NCBI GenBank assembly: GCA_019634735.1
Contig: JAHCAT010000010.1
Coordinates: forward strand, 99,679 to 163,678
Source of the DNA: Lysobacterales bacterium
Lineage (GTDB): Bacteria; Pseudomonadota; Gammaproteobacteria; Xanthomonadales; UBA2363
Reading direction: 5' to 3'
DNA: 64,000 nt
Part shown: positions 18,734 to 30,560 of the stretch, piece by piece
Position numbering within the stretch: position 1 is the first letter of the stretch
How the letters are laid out: every line of letters begins with the position of its first letter
Translations under genes and position numbers: made by a program
The notes under the pieces: model-generated
Database searches by the model: none
What the model was told of the DNA's origin: nothing
Seen by the model: the letters and a program-made list of their open reading frames with translations, nothing else

Positions 18734-19864
18734 ATGCACGTCTGCCTCGTCACCGAAACCTACCCGCCCGAGGTCAATGGCGTCGCCCTGACGTTGCAGA
18801 CGCTCGCCCGCGGCCTGCAGGCGCAGGGTCACGCGGTCAGCCTGGTCAGGCCGCGACAGCCCGGCACCGACGGTCTGTCCGAGTTTCCCGAACTGCTGGT
18901 GACCGGTGCGCGCCTGCCGCGCTACCCGGACCTGCGTTTCGGGCTGCCGTCGCCGCGTCGGGTGCGGGCCTTCTGGCGGCAGCATCGCCCCGATGTCGTC
19001 TACGCGGCCACCGAAGGCCCGCTGGGCTGGACCTGCCTGCGCGCCGCGCGCGAGATCGGCGCGCCTGTTGCGACCGGCTTCCATACCCGCTTCGACGACT
19101 ATTTCGGGCACTACGGCCTGCGCCTGCTGACACCGCTCGCGTTCGCCTGGCTGCGTCGCTTCCACAACCTGGCGCACGCAACCTACGTGCCGACCCGGGA
19201 GCTGGCCGACTCGCTGTCGGCACGGGGCATCCGCAACGTGCATCTGCTGCAGCGCTCGGTCGACGTGCAGCGTTTCGATCCGGCGCACCGGAATCCGGCG
19301 CTGCGCGAGCGCTGGGGCCTGGCGCCCGACGGGCTGGCGGTGCTCTACGTCGGTCGCATCGCGCCGGAAAAGAACCTGGCCCTGGCTGTGCGCGCCTTCC
19401 GTGCGCTGCAGGCACAGCGCCCCGATGCCCGTTTCGTGTGGGTCGGCGATGGTCCGGCACGCGCCAGGCTGGCGCAGGACAATCCGGATTTCGTGTTCGC
19501 GGGCGTGCAGCGCGGCGATGACCTGGCGCGGCACTACGCCAGCGGCGACCTGTTCGTGTTCCCCAGCCTGACCGAGACCTTCGGCAACGTGACCCTGGAG
19601 GCGATGGCCAGCGGTGTGGCGACGGTCGCCTACGACTATGGCGCCGCCCACGAGCACATCGACGCACCGGAACTGGGCTGCGCGGTGCCCTGTGGCGACG
19701 AGGCGGGGTTCATCGCCGCCGCGGTCGCTCTGGCCGGGGACGATCGTCACCGCAAGGCGATCGGGGCCGCCGCCCGTACCGCGCTGTCGGGCCGCGCTGG
19801 CGCCGGCGTCGCCGCGCGCTTCGCCGACTTGCTTCATGATCTGCACACACGGCACGCCGCATGA
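18734..19864 (+). CDS. GT4-family glycosyltransferase (MgtA/SqdX-like)
   Basis: A 376-residue GT-B enzyme. The N-terminus (CLVTETYPPEVNGVALTLQT) and the C-terminal donor site (GRIAPEKNLALAVRAF, LFVFPSLTETFGNVTLEAMA with the EX7E acids) match the GT4 subgroup that makes glycosyl-diacylglycerols or mannosylated lipids (MgtA, SqdX). It overlaps the next gene, a PAP2 phosphatase, by 4 bp. The Pho-box-like site upstream suggests induction by phosphate starvation, when such enzymes replace phospholipids with glycolipids. That role is inferred from family and context. No strong ribosome site precedes the ATG. Alternatives are surface polysaccharide or lipid-linked mannose synthesis. Confidence 0.85.
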   Translation: MHVCLVTETYPPEVNGVALTLQTLARGLQAQGHAVSLVRPRQPGTDGLSEFPELLVTGARLPRYPDLRFGLPSPRRVRAFWRQHRPDVVYAATEGPLGWTCLRAAREIGAPVATGFHTRFDDYFGHYGLRLLTPLAFAWLRRFHNLAHATYVPTRELADSLSARGIRNVHLLQRSVDVQRFDPAHRNPALRERWGLAPDGLAVLYVGRIAPEKNLALAVRAFRALQAQRPDARFVWVGDGPARARLAQDNPDFVFAGVQRGDDLARHYASGDLFVFPSLTETFGNVTLEAMASGVATVAYDYGAAHEHIDAPELGCAVPCGDEAGFIAAAVALAGDDRHRKAIGAAARTALSGRAGAGVAARFADLLHDLHTRHAA

Positions 19865-20421
19865 ACCAGGCCACCTCGGTGAAACCCGCGCAGCTCCCTG
19901 AACCGCCCACCGGCGAATTGCGCCTGACCCTGGCGGTCAACCGCTGGGGCGCCTACCGGCCCGTGCTGATGCTGTTCCGCACGGTCAGCCGGCTGGGCGA
20001 CGGCGTGTTCTGGTACTCGCTGATGGCCGTGATCGCCGTGCTGGGCGGCACCCAGGGCCTGCGTGCGGCGCTGCACATGGGCCTTACCGCGTTGTTCGTG
20101 GCCGCGCTGTACAGGGCGATGAAGGGCGTGGTGCGCCGGCCGCGGCCGTTTCGCCGGCATGGCGACATCGTCGCCCGCGTGCGTCCGCTGGACGAGTTCA
20201 GTTTCCCTTCCGGTCACACCCTGCATGCGGTGACCTTCACCCTGGTGGCGCTGGCCTATTACCCGTTCCTGGCCTGGCTGCTGGTGCCGTTCGCCCTGCT
20301 GGTCGCGGCATCGCGGGTGGTGCTTGGCGTTCACTATCCGTCCGACGTGCTCGCCGCGGTGGCGCTGGGCGCGGCGATCGCCGCCGGTTCGCTGTCGCTG
20401 GCGCCGGTGCTGGCGGGTTGA
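19861..20421 (+). CDS. PAP2-family membrane phosphatase
   Basis: A 186-residue inner-membrane protein with about five hydrophobic segments. The three acid-phosphatase motifs are intact: KGVVRRPRP (KxxxxxxRP), PSGH in FSFPSGHTLHAV, and SRVVLGVHYPSD (SRxxxxxHxxxD). Substrates in the family are phosphatidate, PGP, undecaprenyl-PP or sphingolipid phosphates. Coupled to the GT4 gene by an ATGA overlap, it could release diacylglycerol as acceptor for the glycosyltransferase; this is inference. The convergent ppx gene ends about 140 bp downstream. Confidence 0.85.
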   Translation: MNQATSVKPAQLPEPPTGELRLTLAVNRWGAYRPVLMLFRTVSRLGDGVFWYSLMAVIAVLGGTQGLRAALHMGLTALFVAALYRAMKGVVRRPRPFRRHGDIVARVRPLDEFSFPSGHTLHAVTFTLVALAYYPFLAWLLVPFALLVAASRVVLGVHYPSDVLAAVALGAAIAAGSLSLAPVLAG

Positions 20422-20562
20422 GCCCGGGTCGCGGATCGCCCGTTGCGCAGCGCCCCATCGGCAGGGCCCGGGTCCGTTCGCGTCGCACGGTCGTTCTCGG
20501 AAAGGCCACAGGTCCCGGCCGACCACCGGTCGCGCGGCGACGGCGGTCAGGCGCGCTCCGCG

Positions 20563-22083
20563 TCAGGCGATCTCCAGTCGGAAACCCAGCGCCTTGACGT
20601 GCTTGCGTTCCTGGTTGAGGTCGAGCGCCGTCAAGGGATGACCCTCCAGCCAGCGACGGGGCAGGTCCAGGCGCAGAAGGCGATCGTCGACCGACAGCTT
20701 CAGCTTCGGCATCGGCTCGGCGCTGCGTGGCCGGTGCAGCAGGGCCGCCAGGCGCAGCAGAAGGGTCAGGCGCACGGCCGGATAGAACAGGCGTTCGGGC
20801 AGGGCCTGCAGGTCGTCGACCGGAATCGCGCGGCGATGGCAACGGACCAGCAGGGCCAGGACCTCCTGTTCGCCCCGGGTGAAGCCGGGCAGGTCGGAGT
20901 GGGCAAGCAGGTAGGCGCCGTGGACGTGGTGCGAGCTGTGCGCGATCGCCAGCCCGACCTCGTGCACGCGGGCCGCCCAGGCCAGCCAATCGTGCTCGGC
21001 CTCACCCAGATGCCAGGCCGGGGCCACGTCGTCGAACAGGGTCAGCGCGGTGGCCTCGACGCGCTCGGCCTGGCCGGCATCGACGCTGAACCGCTGCGCC
21101 AGAGCGTCGATGGTGGCCTGGCGCGGATCGCGGTGCTGGGCGCGGCCGAGCAGGTCGTGCAGCACGCCTTCGCGCATCGCCGTCTCGCAGATCTGCATGC
21201 GGTCGATGCCGAGCACTTCGAACGCCGCTTCCAGCACCACCAGGCCGCCGGCGAACACCGGCCGGCGGTCGGCGCTCAGCCCCTCGAGCTGCACCGCGTC
21301 CACGGTCTCGAAGGCGAGCAGGGCGTCGCGGATCGATGCCAGCGTTTCGGGGGTCAGGCCGCGGTCGTACCAGCCGTTGGCGCGGGCGACCTTACCGGCC
21401 GCCTTGATGGTTCCGGACGAGCCGATCACATCGTTCCAGCCGCGCATCAGGTAGTCGGCGGCGAACTGCTGCAACTCGGCGGAGATCTCGGTGATCGCCG
21501 CACGCCAGCGCTTGCGGCCGAGCCGGCCGTCGCCGAAGAAGTGCCGGCTGGAGGCGACGCAGCCCATCTGCAGGCTCTCGGTTTCCAGGGCCCGGTCGCC
21601 CTCGCCGATGATGAACTCGGTGGAGCCGCCGCCGATGTCGATGACCAGGCGTCGCCGACCGGTCTCGCGGATACCCTGGATCACGCCCTGGTAGATCAGG
21701 CGCGCCTCCTCGCGGCCGGAGACGATCTCGATCGGATGGCCCAGGGCCTCCTCGGCGGCGGTCTGGAACGCCCGCGGCGAGCGCATCTGGCGAAAGGTGT
21801 TGGTGGCCACCGCGCGGACCCGCTCCGAAGGCAGGGCACGCAGGCGCTGGCCGAAGCGCGCCAGGCAGGCCAGCGCGCGTTCCCGCTTGACCGGGTCGAG
21901 GCTGCCGTCCGGGGTCAGGCCGGCGGCCAGCCGGACCGGCTCGCGCAGGCTGTCGATCACCTTGAGCTGGCCGAGGTTGTGGCGGGCGACGATCAGGTGG
22001 AAGCTGTTCGATCCCAGGTCCACCGCCGCCAGCAGCTCGCCGTCGAGGAGGGGGGCGCGGGCGGACGGGCTGCGGTTCGGCAT
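20563..22083 (-). CDS. ppx: Exopolyphosphatase / Ppx-GppA family phosphatase
   Basis: A 506-residue protein of the ASKHA fold that hydrolyses polyphosphate or pppGpp in the cytosol. Phosphate-loop and catalytic segments are visible: LAAVDLGSNSFHLIVARH, VIDIGGGSTEFIIGEGD and VIGSSGTIKA; a C-terminal HD-like helical region contains AARVHEVGLAIAHSSHH. The length and four-domain layout favour Ppx over the shorter GppA. The ATG at 22083 is preceded by GAGTGG; 22092 is an alternative adding three residues. It is divergent from ligA and next to the phosphate-linked GT4-PAP2 pair. Confidence 0.9.
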   Translation of the reverse strand: MPNRSPSARAPLLDGELLAAVDLGSNSFHLIVARHNLGQLKVIDSLREPVRLAAGLTPDGSLDPVKRERALACLARFGQRLRALPSERVRAVATNTFRQMRSPRAFQTAAEEALGHPIEIVSGREEARLIYQGVIQGIRETGRRRLVIDIGGGSTEFIIGEGDRALETESLQMGCVASSRHFFGDGRLGRKRWRAAITEISAELQQFAADYLMRGWNDVIGSSGTIKAAGKVARANGWYDRGLTPETLASIRDALLAFETVDAVQLEGLSADRRPVFAGGLVVLEAAFEVLGIDRMQICETAMREGVLHDLLGRAQHRDPRQATIDALAQRFSVDAGQAERVEATALTLFDDVAPAWHLGEAEHDWLAWAARVHEVGLAIAHSSHHVHGAYLLAHSDLPGFTRGEQEVLALLVRCHRRAIPVDDLQALPERLFYPAVRLTLLLRLAALLHRPRSAEPMPKLKLSVDDRLLRLDLPRRWLEGHPLTALDLNQERKHVKALGFRLEIA

Positions 22084-22219
22084 GGTCGGCATCCACTCGG
22101 GGCGGCGCCAGTCTAACCAGCGCGCCCGGCGCGCGGGTGACAGGCCCGCGGATCCGCAAACGTGACCGGCGCCACCGGACACCGTGACGGCAGCCACGCA
22201 AGCAAGGTCACGAGTGTGA

Positions 22220-25664
<3,445 letters not shown>

Positions 25665-25858
25665 GGCTCCGGGGTGCCGCCGAGCACCACTGGCGCGGCC
25701 GCGAGCCACTGCGGCACGACTCGGGTGCCGGGTGACGCCGAAACGGCAAGTTCCGCCGCGCAGCCCTGCCGATTGCGGCAGATTTCCCGCGGATATACCG
25801 TTTACCCTGATGAGCCGCCTGCCATCGGCGCCGGCAGCCGTCAGATGGGGAGACCGTC

Positions 25859-28234
25859 ATGCACAACCATCCGCTTTCCGGCAGGCGCGGCCCGCGCGCC
25901 GCACTGTTCGGCATTTCGCTCGCCGCCCTTGGGACCCTGATCGCCGGGGCGGCGCCTCCGGGTGCCGCCCCGTCTGGGGCGCCGGAGGTTGGCATGGCCG
26001 CCGTGGTCGAGCCTGCCGGCAGCACCGGCCCTGCCATCTACATCGTCCAGCTCGCCGATGCGCCCGCCGCCACCTACGACGGCGGCAAGCCGGGCCTGGC
26101 CGCCACGGCGCCCCGGGCCACGGGCGCGCGCAAGCTGCGTTCCGACGATCCTGCCGTGCTGGCGTATGCGGCGCACCTGTCGGCTGTGCAGGACGCCCTG
26201 CTGTCCCGGATCGGCGAGCGCCTTGGCGCACAGCCGGTGGAGCGCTTCCGGTACCAGCATGCCTACAACGGCATCGCCCTCGACCTGACGCCGGAACAGG
26301 CGCGCCAGGTCGCTACCCTGGACGGTGTCACCCAGGTGTTTCGCGACATCGAGCACTGGCCGGACACCGACACCGGTCCGGCCTTCATCGGCGCGCCGGC
26401 GATCTGGAACCATCCGTCGCTGGCGACCCGTGGCGAAGGCATCATCGTCGGCATCCTCGATACCGGCATCAACCACGACCATCCGGCCTTCGCGGCGGTG
26501 AGCGGCGACGGCTACTCGCACACCAACCCGTTCGGGCCCGGCGTCTACCGGGGCTTCTGTGTCGCCAACCCGTCGTTCTGCAACAGCAAGCTGGTCGGCG
26601 CCTGGGCGCTGCATCCGTCCTCGAGCAATCCGGAGGACAACAACGGCCACGGCAGCCACACCGCCAGCACGGCGGCCGGCAACGTCCTGGCCAATCCGCA
26701 GTTCGTGGCGCCGACGGCGACCTTCTCCTTCGCGGGCGCCAGCGGTGTGGCGCCGCGCGCCAACCTGATCGCCTACCAGGTGTGTTTCCCGAGCTGTCCG
26801 ACCTCGGCGACCACGGCGGCGGTCAACCAGGCGGTGATCGACGGCGTCGACGTCATCAACTACTCGATCAGCGGCGGTACCAGTCCGTGGGTCGAGACCA
26901 CTGCGGTCGCCTTCCGCAACGCCGTCGCCGCGGGCGTGGTGGTGGCCACGTCGGCCGGCAATGCCGGTCCAGGCGCCGGAACGGTGGGCCACCAGGCCCC
27001 CTGGGTGATGACGGTCGCGGCGGGTACCCACGACCGCGCCGTGCAGGCCAGACTCACCGGCCTGAGCGGATCCGCCGGCAGCCATCCCGACATCGACGGC
27101 GAGGGTGCCAACATCGGCATCGGCGCCCGGCCGATGGTCTACGCCGGCAATCCGCCCTGGAACAATCCCCTGTGCAACCCCTTCCCGGCGGGCAGCTTCA
27201 CCGGCCAGATGGTGGTCTGCGACCGCGGTGTGATCGGCCGCGTGCTCAAGGGGCAGCATGTCCTCGACGCTGGCGGCAGTGCCATGGTGCTGGCCAACGA
27301 TGCGCCCAGTGCCGCCAGCCTGAATGCCGACGGCCATGTGCTGCCGGCGGTGCACATCAGCCATGCCGACGGCATCGCGCTGAAGGCCTGGATGCAGTCC
27401 GGCAGCGGGCACACCGGGGCGATCGCTGGCGGCGTGATCGACTATGGCGACCATGGCGACCGGATGGCCTCGTTCAGTTCGCGCGGTCCGGCCGGTGGCG
27501 CCGTCGCCGCCCTGCGCAACACCATCAAGCCCGACCTGACCGGGCCAGGTCTGAACATCCTGGCCGCCTACCACACGGCTGGCAGTCCGCCACCGCCTGA
27601 GTTCAACATCATCAGCGGGACCTCGATGTCGAGCCCGCATGCGGCCGGTGCCGCCGCCCTCATGGTCGCCCTGCGACCGACCTGGACGCCGACCGAGATC
27701 AAGTCGGCCCTGGTCACCACCAGCGCCCCGGTGCTGGTCCAGGAGGATGCCAGCACCCCGGCAACACCGTTCGACCAGGGTGCCGGCGGCCTCGATCTCG
27801 CCGCTGCCGCCAACGCGGGTCTGGTGATGGACATCGCGACCGCTGCCTATGTCGCCGCAAACCCGGCCACCGGCGGCCAGCCCGGCCTGCTCAACCTGCC
27901 CAACCTCGCCAGCGACCAGTGCAACGGCACGTGCAGCTGGACCCGGACGGTGCGCAGCACCTCGAGCCAGTCGCAGCAGTGGCAGGCGGACGTCATCGCC
28001 GCCGGCGGCGGCCTCACCGGCACCGTGACGCCGGCCAGCTTCACGCTTGCCGCCGGCGCCAGCCAGACCTTGCAGATCGAGGTGAATGCAGCGGGTCTGG
28101 CGGTCGGGCCCTGGCATTTCGGGCGGGTCGAACTGGTGGCGATGGGCGCCGGGGCGCCGGCGACCGCGCAGATGCCTGTGGCCATCGTGCTGACCGACCG
28201 GATCTTCGGCAACGGATTCCAGATCGGCAATTGA
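25859..28234 (+). CDS. Secreted subtilisin-like serine protease with PA domain and C-terminal FGNGFQ motif
   Basis: A 791-residue exported S8A protease. A signal peptide (hydrophobic FGISLAALGTLIAGAA) is followed by an I9-type prodomain (about 58-170), then the catalytic triad: D201 in VGILDTGINHDHPAF, H264 in NNGHGSHTASTAAGN, and S589 in SGTSMSSPHAAGAAAL. A protease-associated domain is inserted between His and Ser (about 430-525: VVCDRGVIGRVLKGQHV). C-terminal beta domains follow from about 680. The chain ends RIFGNGFQIGN, similar to the FADGFE end of the protein at 5103-7544. A GGGGAG ribosome site precedes the ATG. Probably a nutrient-acquisition protease; a weak promoter (TTGCGG 25773, TATACC 25794) is possible. 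Confidence 0.93.
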   Translation: MHNHPLSGRRGPRAALFGISLAALGTLIAGAAPPGAAPSGAPEVGMAAVVEPAGSTGPAIYIVQLADAPAATYDGGKPGLAATAPRATGARKLRSDDPAVLAYAAHLSAVQDALLSRIGERLGAQPVERFRYQHAYNGIALDLTPEQARQVATLDGVTQVFRDIEHWPDTDTGPAFIGAPAIWNHPSLATRGEGIIVGILDTGINHDHPAFAAVSGDGYSHTNPFGPGVYRGFCVANPSFCNSKLVGAWALHPSSSNPEDNNGHGSHTASTAAGNVLANPQFVAPTATFSFAGASGVAPRANLIAYQVCFPSCPTSATTAAVNQAVIDGVDVINYSISGGTSPWVETTAVAFRNAVAAGVVVATSAGNAGPGAGTVGHQAPWVMTVAAGTHDRAVQARLTGLSGSAGSHPDIDGEGANIGIGARPMVYAGNPPWNNPLCNPFPAGSFTGQMVVCDRGVIGRVLKGQHVLDAGGSAMVLANDAPSAASLNADGHVLPAVHISHADGIALKAWMQSGSGHTGAIAGGVIDYGDHGDRMASFSSRGPAGGAVAALRNTIKPDLTGPGLNILAAYHTAGSPPPPEFNIISGTSMSSPHAAGAAALMVALRPTWTPTEIKSALVTTSAPVLVQEDASTPATPFDQGAGGLDLAAAANAGLVMDIATAAYVAANPATGGQPGLLNLPNLASDQCNGTCSWTRTVRSTSSQSQQWQADVIAAGGGLTGTVTPASFTLAAGASQTLQIEVNAAGLAVGPWHFGRVELVAMGAGAPATAQMPVAIVLTDRIFGNGFQIGN

Positions 28235-28250
28235 TCCGGATTCGGCGCGC

Positions 28251-28308
28251 GCCCGTCCCCGACGGGCGAAGCGCCGGAGGCGGCCGGGCAGGGAAGCTGC
28301 CCGGCCGC
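28251..28308. terminator. Two GC-rich hairpins between convergent genes
   Basis: GCCCGTC-CCC-GACGGGC (28251-28267) is followed by a perfect 12-bp stem GCGGCCGGGCAG with a 5-nt loop (28280-28308). They lie between the convergent subtilase and exonuclease genes and could stop transcription from both sides, although no U-run follows. Confidence 0.5.
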
Positions 28309-28441
28309 AGACCGGTCGCACGTGGGTGCCCTGGCCGGTGCGTCGGCGTCCTTTCCAGCGCGGTTGACCCACGGCACAGGCGCTCGCCTTCGCTGATCCG
28401 GGGGTGCCGATCGCCACGCCGCCAGGGGCCGCCGCTGGCGG

Positions 28442-29890
28442 TCAGTCGTCCAGCCAGTCCGTTGCGAGCTGCCGTCCCCAGTCGTCGAGGCGGTCCAGCA
28501 CCGCCTGGTCGGGCCCGGCCTCCCGGGTCGATCGCAAGTGGGCGATCCGCGCGTGGAAATCGTCCAGCCCGAAGCTCGACAGCGGGTGCAGCCCGCGCAG
28601 CCGGGCCGCCACGAAGCCGCGCCATTGCCCGCGTTCGGCGGCCCCCAGGGTCTGCGGAAAATGACGGCCGCGGTAGCGCCAGAGAAGCTCGCGATGGCGC
28701 TCCTGCTCGAAGCCCGGCGCCAGGGCGGCCAGTCCGGCGGGCGGCGTGCTGCGCACGGCATCCAGGCGCGCGCGTTCTGTGCGGCTAGGGAAGCCCCCCC
28801 TGTACAGCGACAATTCGGCATCGGCGGCGGGCGCCGCGTCGGCGGCGCGGGTCATCAGCGCTGCCAGCTTCTCGCGGATGCCGGGGGCCGCCAGCAGCTG
28901 GTGCCGATGGCGTTCGCAGCGATCTGGATCGAGGCCGATCCTGGCCAGGTCGACACCCGCCAGCACCGAGACCGGCGCCAGCATCGGACAGCGGTTGCCG
29001 TACACGGTCTTCACCGCCGGACGGTCGATGCCCTCGGGCAGGTCGGCGCGCGGCGTGTACAGACGGTCGCGCAGTTCGTCCAGCCCGACCTCGATCAACG
29101 GCGCGGGATCGGCCATCAGATCGACGACGTGCACGCCGTGCTCGCTGTCGGCACTCGGGGCGATCGGCAATACCAGGGCGGTGCAGCCGCGCTCCGCACC
29201 GTACTTTTCGGAGGCATGCAGCACCGGCGTCCCCTGGCGCCAGTCGAGCAGTTCCCGCACGCGCTGCTTGTCGCGCAGGCCCAGCGCGAACTGCCACAGG
29301 CGCGGCTGGCGGTCGCGCAGCAGGCGGGCCAGGCCGATGGTCGCCTCGACGTCGCTGAGCGCGTCGTGGGCGCGGGCCTGGTCCAGGCGATTGGCGCGGG
29401 CCAGATGCTCGAGACGGAAGCTGGGTCGGCCATCGTCGCGCAGCGGCCATTCGATGCCCTCCGGACGCAGTGCGTGGCACAGGCGGGCCAGGTCGATCAG
29501 GTCGAACCGCGAATTGCCGTCCCACCACTCCCGGGCATAGGGATCGTGGAAGTTGCGCCAGAGCAGGTGGCGGGTGAAGGCGTCGTCGAACCGGATGGTG
29601 TTGTAGCCAAGTGCGCAGGTGCCGGGCCGGGCCAGGGTCTCATGGACGCGCGCGGCGAATTTCGGTTCGGGCAGTCCGCCCGCCAGCAGGTCCTGGGGCG
29701 TGATGCCGGTGACCAGGCAGGCGTCGGGATGCGGCAGACGGTCCCGGACCGGCTGGCAGGTGAGGTTGATGGTTTCGCCGACCGGTTCGAGATTCGTGTC
29801 GGTGCGGATGGCGGCGAACTGGGCGATGCCGTCGCGCGCCGGATCGGCGCCGAAGGTCTCGTAGTCGTGGAACAGGAAGCTGGCGGTCAT
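28442..29890 (-). CDS. sbcB: Exodeoxyribonuclease I
   Basis: A 482-residue 3'-5' single-strand exonuclease acting in recombination and mismatch repair. The DEDD acids are visible: FLFHDYETFG (Asp9, Glu11), GYNTIRFDDAFTRHL, and the HDALSDVEATIGLA block with the third and fourth acids. The SH3-like and helical C-terminal regions are present (length equals E. coli SbcB). The ATG at 29890 begins MTASFLFHDYETFG, as in the family; an upstream ATG at 29914 adds eight residues. The next gene on the same strand, 29934-30446, starts 43 bp upstream and could share its transcript. Confidence 0.94.
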   Translation of the reverse strand: MTASFLFHDYETFGADPARDGIAQFAAIRTDTNLEPVGETINLTCQPVRDRLPHPDACLVTGITPQDLLAGGLPEPKFAARVHETLARPGTCALGYNTIRFDDAFTRHLLWRNFHDPYAREWWDGNSRFDLIDLARLCHALRPEGIEWPLRDDGRPSFRLEHLARANRLDQARAHDALSDVEATIGLARLLRDRQPRLWQFALGLRDKQRVRELLDWRQGTPVLHASEKYGAERGCTALVLPIAPSADSEHGVHVVDLMADPAPLIEVGLDELRDRLYTPRADLPEGIDRPAVKTVYGNRCPMLAPVSVLAGVDLARIGLDPDRCERHRHQLLAAPGIREKLAALMTRAADAAPAADAELSLYRGGFPSRTERARLDAVRSTPPAGLAALAPGFEQERHRELLWRYRGRHFPQTLGAAERGQWRGFVAARLRGLHPLSSFGLDDFHARIAHLRSTREAGPDQAVLDRLDDWGRQLATDWLDD

Positions 29891-29933
29891 GGCGCCCGGA
29901 CACGACGACTGCACCGGGAATCAGGGAGCCGGG

Positions 29934-30446
29934 TCACAGCCCCGCCACTTCGCCGGGATCGGGCACCAGATGCAGCCGGCGACGCGTCGCCTGGGCCGCC
30001 GTGCTGGCATCCGGATCGCTGGAGGACAGGTGCGCCAGCATCAGGGCAAGTTCCGCGGGCGAACGGCTGACGCCGCGTTCCCAGGCCGAGGCGAGCTCCG
30101 GTTCCAGGGTGCGCAGCTGGTCGAGGTGACCCTGCCCGGCAGCCACCGCGGGGAGCAGCGGTTGCATCTGGTCGCGTTCGCTGCGCGCCAGGTCGGCGGG
30201 CACGCGCAAAGCCAGCAGCTGCTGGTAGAGGGCTTCGGGCAGGCGCTCCAGCAAGGTGGACCAGGGTTCCGCGGCGAGCACCAGCGGCAGGCGGCCGTGC
30301 TCGCTGACCGCCAGCACCAGGCGGGCCGGACGCAGCAGGACCAGGGTGGCTGTCCATGCGCCCAGATGGTTCTCGCTGGCGACCGCAGGCTGGGGCACCG
30401 CGTCCAGGCTGTCGAGCAGGGCACGTGTGCAGTACAACGTGGTCAT
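29934..30446 (-). CDS. DUF6933-like small cytosolic protein
   Basis: A 170-residue protein with no signal peptide. The start TTLYCTRALLDSLD and the pattern HLGAWTATLVLLRPARLVLAVSE resemble DUF6933/plasmid-type small proteins, which begin with a short CT-x-K/R-L-L-D strand and a W-x-A-x-L motif. Function is unknown. It lies directly upstream of sbcB on the same strand. The ATG at 30446 was chosen over 30503 because the upstream 19 residues (Arg/Ala rich) do not fit the family start. The family call is from memory of the motif. Confidence 0.6.
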   Translation of the reverse strand: MTTLYCTRALLDSLDAVPQPAVASENHLGAWTATLVLLRPARLVLAVSEHGRLPLVLAAEPWSTLLERLPEALYQQLLALRVPADLARSERDQMQPLLPAVAAGQGHLDQLRTLEPELASAWERGVSRSPAELALMLAHLSSSDPDASTAAQATRRRLHLVPDPGEVAGL

Positions 30447-30560
30447 GGCGATCGCTCCGCAATGCGCCAGACTAGCAGCCCGTGCCCGCGGTCGGCGGCC
30501 CACCGACGGTCGCCGGCGGGGTCGGTCCCGGCCGGGGCGTCCAGTGCAGCGCGCTGGCGG

